From Lachnospiraceae bacterium (GTDB lineage: Bacteria > Bacillota > Clostridia > Lachnospirales > Lachnospiraceae), in NCBI GenBank assembly GCA_900755865.1, contig CAAEHZ010000354.1, forward strand, positions 1 through 9,235: DNA of 9,235 nt. Direction: 5' to 3'. A model generated the notes under the pieces. That model saw nothing but the letters and a program-made list of their open reading frames with translations. It ran no database searches and was not told the DNA's origin. Both the position numbers and the translations under genes were made by a program. Shown in pieces: positions 1 to 5,212 of the stretch (position 1 is its first letter; each line of letters begins with the position of its first letter).

Positions 1-195
1 CGGCACAGTGCTGATACAGGGAGTTCCTTCGATATACCTTTCAACCTCCCTCGGATTCATGCCCTGAAACTCATCCACCGTCTTTACCAGAATGTGAGCC
101 AGGATGCTCTTTTGCCCCAGAAGTCTTTTGGCACTTGCATCATACTGTGCCTTTGACTCTGTTGCCCCTAATACGTTTTTCAGTTCTTTATTCAT
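1..195 (-). CDS. PD-(D/E)XK nuclease family transposase-like protein, N-terminal part
   Basis: The minus strand is open from an ATG at 195 to the window edge, giving 65 residues that start MNKELKNVLGATESKAQYD and end at the edge without a stop. From memory this opening (a short charged start, then SAKRLLGQKSILAHILVKTV, then a PREVERYIEG stretch) matches the N-terminus of the Rpn/PD-(D/E)XK nuclease family transposase-like proteins that occur in many copies in Lachnospiraceae. These are putative DNA endonucleases linked to recombination. The catalytic PD-(D/E)XK residues would lie beyond the edge, so activity cannot be judged. An AAGGAG ribosome binding site at 205-210, 9 nt upstream, supports this start. 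The gene has its own candidate promoter and a structured leader, so it looks like a single unit separate from the Rrf2 gene. Family assignment is by recognition of the N-terminus only. Confidence 0.62.
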   Translation of the reverse strand, partial: MNKELKNVLGATESKAQYDASAKRLLGQKSILAHILVKTVDEFQGMNPREVERYIEGTPCISTVP

Positions 196-197
196 TC

Positions 198-243
198 GGT
201 CTTTCTCCTTCTTGTGGATACCTCTGTCCACGGATATAAGACC
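198..243 (-). promoter_or_regulatory. structured leader around the nuclease ribosome binding site
   Basis: Two nested inverted repeats lie just upstream of the nuclease start. The outer arms are GGTCTT (238-243) and AAGACC (198-203), both written in the minus sense. The inner arms are GTGGA (227-231) and TCCAC (214-218) with an 8-nt loop. The AAGGAG ribosome binding site (205-210) sits between the inner and outer 3' arms, in what would be an internal loop. Folding would place the translation initiation region in a hairpin, which could dampen expression of a nuclease. The repeats are seen directly; a regulatory role is inference. Confidence 0.35.
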
Positions 244-266
244 TTCTCCGACAATTACTCAGATAT

Positions 267-295
267 ATAATAACAGATTATTTCCTTTTCTGCAA
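267..295 (-). promoter_or_regulatory. candidate sigma-A promoter for the nuclease gene
   Basis: In the minus sense there is TTGCAG (290-295), a 17-nt spacer, then TATTAT (267-272) preceded by TG one base upstream, an extended -10. Initiation near 260 would give a leader of about 65 nt that includes the nested hairpin at 198-243. The -35 is only a partial match; the -10 is 5 of 6. It lies downstream of the Rrf2 terminator, consistent with independent transcription. Confidence 0.45.
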
Positions 296-309
296 CATTT
301 CTATATACT

Positions 310-339
310 AAAAAAGAAGTACCCGTTATCAGGTACTTC
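310..339 (-). terminator. rho-independent terminator of the Rrf2 gene
   Basis: A perfect 8-bp stem GAAGTACC/GGTACTTC (332-339 and 316-323) with an 8-nt loop is followed on the minus strand by six T residues (310-315). The last codons of the Rrf2 gene form the first arm and its TGA stop (329-331) lies in the loop, so the terminator overlaps the coding end. No T-run follows in the plus direction, so it works for minus-strand transcripts only. Confidence 0.82.
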
Positions 340-769
340 CCTCCAGATAATATCCCAAATCTTTTTTTACATCCGCCAGCGTAATCGCCTGTAATTCCCG
401 CTCCATGGCATCCTGCACACGTTTGAGCTTGTCGTCCAGTACATTATGGATATTTCTGCCCACCGGACAGTTGGCATTGGGATTTTCATGAAAATGAAAA
501 AGCTGATTTTCCTCCACACATTCCACCGCCCGGTAAATATCCAGAAAAGTAATCTCCGACAAAGGTCTTGTAATCCTTGTCCCGCCGGTTCCCCTTGCCA
601 CCTCAATCAGTCCTGCTCCCTTTAGCTGCAAAAGAATTTTCCGGATAATAACAGGATTTACATTGGTACTGTTGGCAATAAAGTCACTGGTTACTTTATA
701 ATTCTCCTGAAAGGTATCAATACAGGCAAAAATATGAACCGCCAGGGTAAATCTGCTGGATATCTGCAT
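329..769 (-). CDS. Rrf2 family transcriptional regulator
   Basis: This gene encodes a 146-residue DNA-binding regulator of the Rrf2 family. It begins MQISSRFTLAVHI, the typical family opening; a winged helix-turn-helix follows at about residues 20-65, including the recognition region NVNPVIIRKILLQL and a glycine-rich wing ARGTGGTRI; a helical dimerisation segment lies near 75-90 and at the C-terminus. Cysteines are C16, C84 and C101 (NCPVG). The closely spaced three-cysteine Fe-S motif of IscR/NsrR is absent, so it resembles the YwnA-like members, which may sense redox or other signals without a standard cluster. An ATG at 781 would add four residues (MERM), but GGAG at 776-779 lies 6 nt from the ATG at 769, so I prefer 769. 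It lies 20 nt after a decayed flavin reductase-like reading frame, a type of enzyme that would fit as a former partner. It ends in its own terminator. Confidence 0.9.
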   Translation of the reverse strand: MQISSRFTLAVHIFACIDTFQENYKVTSDFIANSTNVNPVIIRKILLQLKGAGLIEVARGTGGTRITRPLSEITFLDIYRAVECVEENQLFHFHENPNANCPVGRNIHNVLDDKLKRVQDAMERELQAITLADVKKDLGYYLEGST

Positions 770-789
770 CATTCTCTCCATTCATAGCT

Positions 790-888
790 TTACTTTAACT
801 TCAAACCGTCCTTAAAGGCATTTCCGACCTTCTCACCAAGCCCGATATACGCATTATTCACCGGGTCATAGGCAACAGGCTTGTGTAC
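790..888 (-). pseudogene. C-terminal remnant resembling a flavin reductase family protein
   Basis: On the minus strand a frame ending at TAA (790-792) encodes HKPVAYDPVNNAYIGLGEK followed by VGNAFKDGLKLK. From memory this is the C-terminal signature of clostridial flavin reductase-like (DIM6/NTAB type) FMN-binding proteins. The frame is open back to a stop at 937-939 but has no plausible start or N-terminal domain, so only about 33 residues of a protein of roughly 180-200 remain. It ends 20 nt before the Rrf2 start and probably lay in the same transcript, which suggests the regulator once controlled or still neighbours a redox flavoprotein. Family identity is recognition without a search. Confidence 0.45.
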
Positions 889-893
889 GCTTA

Positions 894-1081
894 TTATACA
901 GCAGCCGCCTTTTTTCGGAAAGTACCTGTCACAAATTTACTCTGCCCCTTGATATCTCCATTATCCACACCAATTATCTCTGCTGGACCCCCACAATAAA
1001 CCAGACATTTGCATATTCCCTGAATACCGGATTTCCCTCTGCATCATAAACACGAACCTTTAAAAGCTTCTGATAAGGCAC
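894..1081 (-). pseudogene. frameshifted remnant resembling the Ig-like C-terminal domain of a GH2 glycosidase
   Basis: Two minus-strand frames together read like one domain. The first (from about 1081) has KLLKVRVYDAEGNPV then an aromatic strand ending VWFIV; after a shift at a run of five G (988-992) the second reads GPAEIIGVDNGD, then FRKKAAAV, and stops at TAA (894-896). The pattern of a charged strand with DxxGNPV, GPAEIIGVDNGD and a later RK(A/K)A is typical of the immunoglobulin-like C-terminal domains of family 2 beta-galactosidase-like enzymes. No catalytic part is present. It starts 12 nt after the glucosyltransferase stop and runs into the flavin reductase-like remnant, so large deletions must have joined unrelated gene ends. 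An alternative is another secreted protein with a bacterial Ig-like domain. Confidence 0.4.
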
Positions 1082-1092
1082 TTTCCTGCCCT

Positions 1093-2631
1093 CTATTCCT
1101 CCAAATCACCCAGCTTCACAACAATAACTCCATCCACAAGCTGTATACTGCCCTCCATGGGCCAGTTGGTCATATCCCCGCATTGCGCCTTGACAGTCTG
1201 GACTGTTTCCGCATCCGCCCATGTATATCCGGCGCCCAGGGCATTCATAAATCCCACAATCCGCCTGGTGCTGAAATAGCCCTGGGGTTCTACCTTTGTA
1301 TCCCAGTCCAACAGAGAATATCCAATGGTTTCCCCATGAATACAGGAGGAATTTAAAGCCGCGGGATGCCCGCCAATGAAAACAACGGGATAGGACTTTT
1401 CCTCATCCTGCACCCTGTCAATATCTGCCATAATGGCAAAAGCGGTTTCCTCATCCTGCTGATAGCGTATCTCATCCGTGTAATTCAAAAGCAGCGTATA
1501 CTGCAGCAGAATACAGGTTGTCAGTACTCCGAGAACCACCCCGCTCCAGTGCAGTATCCTTTGATACCGCTCCTTCTTTATCTCAAATAAAAACAGCGCA
1601 TAAGCCATAAAGGAAAGATTAAAGGGTAACACAAGCTGCGAGCGGACCACCGGCTCCCCACCGCAGATAATTGTTAAAAGGAAGGGAGCTAAAAACAGCA
1701 ATATCAACACAATAACTCCCAGATATTTTCCCTTCTTTTCTTTATGATGTAAAAGCAGCCCTGCGCAGAAAAGCACCAGCAGCAAGAAGTAAACCCCAAA
1801 GGTTTTTGCATAATAAATCTGGGTTCCAAGCAGTACCTTGAGCATATGTTTTCCGATATTGAAAAGGCACGCACCTACTGATTCCTGTCCCCATAAAACC
1901 TGCCCGTTCAGATAGCCGGAACCGCTGAAAAACAGCTTCGTCATAAGCTGATTTATCAGAAAGGCTCCGAAAAAACATACAGAAAAGCGCAGGATGTAAA
2001 ACCATAGCTGCTTTCCTGTAATATTTTCCTCCTCTTTCAGACAATGAAAATAATAATACAGAAAAAAACAGGCAATCGCTCCGAAAAGATACAGACTGTT
2101 AAATGCCTGATAGGAAGCAAAGGCTATGATGCTGCAGGGCAGAGATAGCACCCCGTAATACCATTTTTTCGTCAGCGCAAACTGATGGGACAAATAAACT
2201 GCAACTGCCACAAGGCAAAAACAGACTGCCAGCTCCATGACCTGTAATTTAAAATACATCTGCTCCGTCAGAATCGTATGAGCAGAAAAAATGCAGGAAA
2301 ATGCGAGAATACCGCACTTATTTTCCTGTCCGGTAATCCGGTAAAACAGGTAGGTCCATAAAATACAGCTTAACACCACAAAGAAAATCGTTCCCACACC
2401 GGTAATATAGGGATTAAAAGAGTCCACAACCAGAAGGGATTTCAGCCAGACAAGCCCAGGTCTTCCCGTAAGCATCCAGCCTTTATACAGCCCTTCCCTG
2501 TCCGCAATCAGCGCTTCCGTATCAATTCCCACCGAGCTGCTTAAAAGCATGGAACTATGGCATAAACAGGTAAAGACAAGAATCCCAAGCCACTCCACTT
2601 TATATTTTTCCAGATACTTTGCGAAATTCAT
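1093..2631 (-). CDS. GtrII-like membrane glucosyltransferase
   Basis: The gene encodes a polytopic membrane protein of 512 residues. After a short charged N-terminus there is a first membrane helix (about 13-32), then an extracellular loop with GIDTE and TGRPGLVWLKSLL, the arrangement seen in GtrII-type proteins (glucosyltransferase domain, PF14264), which transfer glucose from undecaprenyl-phosphate-glucose to surface polymers. Some nine to ten further hydrophobic segments follow up to about residue 385, and a soluble C-terminal part of some 125 residues ends the protein. The acceptor is unknown; a cell-wall or capsular glycan is the likely target. An ATG at 2643 overlaps the HD gene stop as ATGA and would add MRIR, but GAGG placed 6 nt before the ATG at 2631 favours the shorter form; either way translation is probably coupled. 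It is the last gene of the AraC-HD-GtrII operon, and no flippase (GtrA) or GtrB partner is visible nearby. Confidence 0.75.
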   Translation of the reverse strand: MNFAKYLEKYKVEWLGILVFTCLCHSSMLLSSSVGIDTEALIADREGLYKGWMLTGRPGLVWLKSLLVVDSFNPYITGVGTIFFVVLSCILWTYLFYRITGQENKCGILAFSCIFSAHTILTEQMYFKLQVMELAVCFCLVAVAVYLSHQFALTKKWYYGVLSLPCSIIAFASYQAFNSLYLFGAIACFFLYYYFHCLKEEENITGKQLWFYILRFSVCFFGAFLINQLMTKLFFSGSGYLNGQVLWGQESVGACLFNIGKHMLKVLLGTQIYYAKTFGVYFLLLVLFCAGLLLHHKEKKGKYLGVIVLILLFLAPFLLTIICGGEPVVRSQLVLPFNLSFMAYALFLFEIKKERYQRILHWSGVVLGVLTTCILLQYTLLLNYTDEIRYQQDEETAFAIMADIDRVQDEEKSYPVVFIGGHPAALNSSCIHGETIGYSLLDWDTKVEPQGYFSTRRIVGFMNALGAGYTWADAETVQTVKAQCGDMTNWPMEGSIQLVDGVIVVKLGDLEE

Positions 2632-2639
2632 TCTAATCC

Positions 2640-3248
2640 TCATTCCTGCATCTGCGCCTGAATTTCATCCTCGCAGTCCGCCATTGCCTGCAGAGTCATT
2701 GTCAGAAGCTTTTCCAGCTCCCAGCCAAGCTGCGCTGCGCCCCGCTCAATAACTTCTCTGGAACAGCCCGCCGCAAAGCCCTTGCTCTTGTACTTCTTTT
2801 TCAGGGATTTCAATTCCATATCCTTTGTGCTCTGGGATGAACGTATCAGGGCTGCTGCCCAGATAAGCCCGGTCAGTTCATCCGCTGCAAACAGAACCTT
2901 TTCCATTTCATGAACCGGCTCCACATCAATCGTAACACCGCACTCCACCGTAATTCCATAGCCATGGGAGCAGACAGCATGAATGATATCCTCCGACACT
3001 CCTGCTTCCCTTAATAATTCCGGTGCCTTTAAACAATGCTCTGCCGGGTACAGTTCAAAATCAATATCATGCAAAAGCCCAACGATTCCCCAATATTCTT
3101 CGTCCTCACCGTATCCAAGCTCCCTCGCATACCATTTCATAACCGCTTCCACCGTCAGCGCATGCTGAATATGAAAAGGATTCTTATTGTATTTTTTCAA
3201 AAGTGTAAATGCTTCTTCCCGTGTAATATGTTCCATTGTCGTTTCCAT
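2640..3248 (-). CDS. HD domain-containing phosphohydrolase
   Basis: The gene encodes a soluble protein of 202 residues of the HD superfamily of metal-dependent phosphohydrolases. The metal-binding pattern is visible: H29 in FHIQHALTVEAVM, the adjacent H60-D61 in GLLHDIDFE, H90/H95 in IIHAVCSHGYG and D123 in LFAADELTGL. This matches the small single-domain HD proteins often annotated as HDIG or putative hydrolases; the substrate, probably a nucleotide or another phosphoester, cannot be told from sequence. No signal peptide or membrane helix is present, so it is cytoplasmic. AAGGAG lies just upstream of the ATG at 3248 with a short 4-nt spacer. It starts 9 nt after the AraC stop and its TGA overlaps the alternative ATG of the glucosyltransferase, so the three genes are almost certainly cotranscribed. 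Confidence 0.85.
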   Translation of the reverse strand: METTMEHITREEAFTLLKKYNKNPFHIQHALTVEAVMKWYARELGYGEDEEYWGIVGLLHDIDFELYPAEHCLKAPELLREAGVSEDIIHAVCSHGYGITVECGVTIDVEPVHEMEKVLFAADELTGLIWAAALIRSSQSTKDMELKSLKKKYKSKGFAAGCSREVIERGAAQLGWELEKLLTMTLQAMADCEDEIQAQMQE

Positions 3249-3257
3249 CCTTCTCCT

Positions 3258-4016
3258 TTATTTATTGCTCCAGTGCCTTTCATACATTTTCTTTCGATAT
3301 TGCGCTGGTGTTATCCGCTTGTATTTCTTAAATATTTTACCAAAATATGAATCAGATGAAAAGCCGAGAAATTGTCCAATTTCTGTGCAATTATATTCAG
3401 AATGCTCCAGCATACGACATGCCGCCTTTATTTTTTCCCTGGCAACATACTCTGTAAAACTGATTCCCACAGATTTTGCAAATAGCCTGCAAAAATACGT
3501 ACGTTCCAGCCCCACTTTCCTGCTGACTTCTTCAAGACTGATATTTTCATGTAAATGATTCTGAACATATTTCATTGCTTTAATACATTGAACCGAATGA
3601 ACCGTCCGCGCAGTAATCTGTCGCATCCGGTTTGAATAATCCAGAATACACTCCCTATGAATTTTCCTGAGCTCATCCTCCGTTGTTGCTTCATCAAGCC
3701 GTCTGATATAGTAATCACTCAGCCCGTAGCTTTCTATCTGCTCCATCCCCTTTTCAATGCAAAATCTTGATATCATAGCAACCGTTACAATAATATGATA
3801 TCTGAGATTTCGCACCCGATTTCCTGAAAGAATACCCCTTGACGGATTATCTACTTCCCCATATCCATCATGCAATTCGGAATACCGCTCCATCACTTTA
3901 CCATCACTTACCGCTTCATAAAAATCCAATTCCGTATCATATGCCGGATGATGTAACTCTTCCTCCCGCTGCATAAACTGGCGTACTATCAGTTCTTTCT
4001 CTGACTTCTTACTCAT
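3258..4016 (-). CDS. AraC family transcriptional regulator
   Basis: The gene encodes a 252-residue regulator. Residues 1-135 form a helical N-terminal region, including VTVAMISRFCIEKGM and LSDYYIRRLDEA, like that of the AraC proteins related to YSIRK-type surface antigen regulators; it is not a cupin sugar-binding arm. Residues 145-245 form the double helix-turn-helix DNA-binding domain: first helix-turn-helix about 159-180 (ISLEEVSRKVGLERTYFCRL), second about 208-231 (CTEIGQFLGFSSDSYFGKIF), then the family signature ending ITPAQYRKK. AGGAGG lies 6 nt before the ATG at 4016 and clearly fixes the start. It is first in an operon with the HD and GtrII-like genes and is divergent from the family 5 glycoside hydrolase, which it probably regulates. 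The effector is unknown. Confidence 0.92.
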   Translation of the reverse strand: MSKKSEKELIVRQFMQREEELHHPAYDTELDFYEAVSDGKVMERYSELHDGYGEVDNPSRGILSGNRVRNLRYHIIVTVAMISRFCIEKGMEQIESYGLSDYYIRRLDEATTEDELRKIHRECILDYSNRMRQITARTVHSVQCIKAMKYVQNHLHENISLEEVSRKVGLERTYFCRLFAKSVGISFTEYVAREKIKAACRMLEHSEYNCTEIGQFLGFSSDSYFGKIFKKYKRITPAQYRKKMYERHWSNK

Positions 4017-4043
4017 CTGTAGCCTCCTGACAAATATACAGCA

Positions 4044-4072
4044 ATTTTATCACAGAAAAAGCAATATTGTAA
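4044..4072 (-). promoter_or_regulatory. candidate promoter of the araC-type operon
   Basis: In the minus sense there is TTACAA (4067-4072), a 17-nt spacer and TAAAAT (4044-4049). Transcription would start near 4037, about 20 nt before the AraC ribosome binding site. The -35 match is weak (3 of 6), as is common for regulated promoters. The same six bases read in the plus sense (TTGTAA) could serve as the -35 of the divergent promoter. Confidence 0.4.
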
Positions 4073-4093
4073 TACCCCTTTACCTGATATAGT
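4067..4093 (+). promoter_or_regulatory. candidate extended -10 promoter of the GH5 gene
   Basis: TATAGT at 4088-4093 is preceded by TG at 4085-4086, forming an extended -10 element. TTGTAA at 4067-4072 could act as a -35, but the spacer is only 15 nt, so the promoter would depend on the extended -10 or an activator. Initiation near 4100 leaves a leader of about 54 nt that contains the TTTATAGC repeats. An AT-rich alternative start site further downstream cannot be excluded. Confidence 0.4.
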
Positions 4094-4115
4094 GTTATTC
4101 TCTATTTATAAAAAC

Positions 4116-4141
4116 TTTATAGCTGTTCATATTTTTATAGC
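4116..4141 (+). repeat. direct repeat TTTATAGC, possible regulator site
   Basis: TTTATAGC occurs at 4116-4123 and again at 4134-4141, 18 bp apart, and a third partial copy TTTATA lies at 4105-4110. AraC proteins bind paired direct half-sites on one face of the helix, usually about 21 bp apart, so the spacing is close but not ideal. The second copy abuts the ribosome binding site of the GH5 gene, so binding there would more likely repress than activate. Confidence 0.3.
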
Positions 4142-4153
4142 AGGAGGATTTCC

Positions 4154-5194
4154 ATGAGAAGATTAGAAGGATATCAAAAGGGTGTCAACCTGGGTGGGTG
4201 GCTTTCACAGGGTTCTCTTACCAAAGAACATCTGGACACATTTATTACAGAAAAGGATATTGAACGTATTGCTTCCTGGGGTGCAGACCATGTGCGGCTG
4301 CCTCTTGATTATGAAAATGTGGAAACAGAGGACGGTACTGATATTGAAGCCGGATACCGGTATATCGAAAACTGTGTTTCCTGGTGCCGCAAATATCATC
4401 TGAACATGGTGCTTGATTTGCACAAAACTTATGGCTATATTTTCGATAATCAGGACTATTCCAAAGATTTCTTCCACAGCCGGAAGCAGCAGGAACGATT
4501 TCTAAATCTGTGGCGCAAATTAATCAAACGATTTGCAAAGGATGCGGATATTATTATGTTTGAACTGCTCAATGAGGTTGTTTCCTTTGATGTTGTAGAT
4601 GAATGGAATGACTTATCCTCAAGAGCCGTGAAAATTATCCGGGAAACTGCACCTTCCGCTAAAATTCTTTATGGTGGCGTAGGCTATAATGCAGTAACTT
4701 CTATCAAAAAACTGCTTCCACCCGCAGATGAAAATATTGTTTATAACTTTCACTGCTATGAGCCACTTATTTTTACCCATCAGTCTGCTTATTGGGTAAA
4801 GGATATGCCTTCCGATTTCCACATCGGATATCCCGGCAGTCTGGAGGAATATATGCGAATCAGCCGTACCATTCCTGCTGCAATGCACGGTGCGCTGGCA
4901 GATGATACAATTACATTCACAAAACTCGGATCTGAGTTCTTTGAAGCACTTTTTGAAGATGCCATCCAGGCAGCAGAAAATTTCCAGGTTCCTCTTTATT
5001 GCGGAGAATACGGTGTTATCGACCAGGCTCCCCAGGAAGATACCATACGATGGTTCCATGACATCAATAGCGTTTTTCATAAATACGGAATTGGACGTGC
5101 TGTATGGAGCTATAAGGAAATGGATTTCGGGCTGACCGGCTCACATTACGATTCTGTCAGAAAGGAGCTGTTGGAAAACATTTTCGGCAATTGA
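4154..5194 (+). CDS. glycoside hydrolase family 5 protein, cytoplasmic
   Basis: The gene encodes a 346-residue TIM-barrel hydrolase of family 5 (cellulase superfamily). Visible landmarks are GVNLGGWLS near the N-terminus, WGADHVRLPLDY (42-53), VLDLHKT (86-92), the acid/base motif FELLNE with E141, the NFHCYEP motif with H200 and Y202, the nucleophile motif YCGEYGV with E285, and the late aromatic AVWSYKEMDFG with W318. Both catalytic glutamates are present, so it should be active. There is no signal peptide, membrane helix or carbohydrate-binding module, so it probably acts inside the cell on short imported beta-linked oligosaccharides or glycosides, as a beta-glucosidase, exo-glucanase or mannanase-like enzyme. 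AGGAGG sits 7 nt before the ATG. It is divergent from an AraC-type gene and is a single-gene unit. No sugar transporter is adjacent, which leaves the substrate open. Confidence 0.9.
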   Translation: MRRLEGYQKGVNLGGWLSQGSLTKEHLDTFITEKDIERIASWGADHVRLPLDYENVETEDGTDIEAGYRYIENCVSWCRKYHLNMVLDLHKTYGYIFDNQDYSKDFFHSRKQQERFLNLWRKLIKRFAKDADIIMFELLNEVVSFDVVDEWNDLSSRAVKIIRETAPSAKILYGGVGYNAVTSIKKLLPPADENIVYNFHCYEPLIFTHQSAYWVKDMPSDFHIGYPGSLEEYMRISRTIPAAMHGALADDTITFTKLGSEFFEALFEDAIQAAENFQVPLYCGEYGVIDQAPQEDTIRWFHDINSVFHKYGIGRAVWSYKEMDFGLTGSHYDSVRKELLENIFGN

Positions 5195-5212
5195 CCTTTT
5201 TTCAGCTGTTTC

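Noticed and set aside
104..394. Plus-strand open frame of 96 residues
   Set aside because: It is antisense to the nuclease start and the Rrf2 terminator, has no family resemblance, and the opposite strand carries clear signals.
767..781. Longer start for the Rrf2 protein at 781
   Set aside because: The four extra residues are not typical for the family and the GGAG site is well spaced only for the ATG at 769.
3187..3558. Plus-strand open frame of 123 residues, hydrophobic at its start
   Set aside because: It is antisense to the AraC and HD genes; the hydrophobic run comes from AT-rich junction sequence.
4619..5080. Minus-strand open frame of 153 residues
   Set aside because: It is antisense to the GH5 gene, whose catalytic motifs are intact; no domain is visible in the minus frame.
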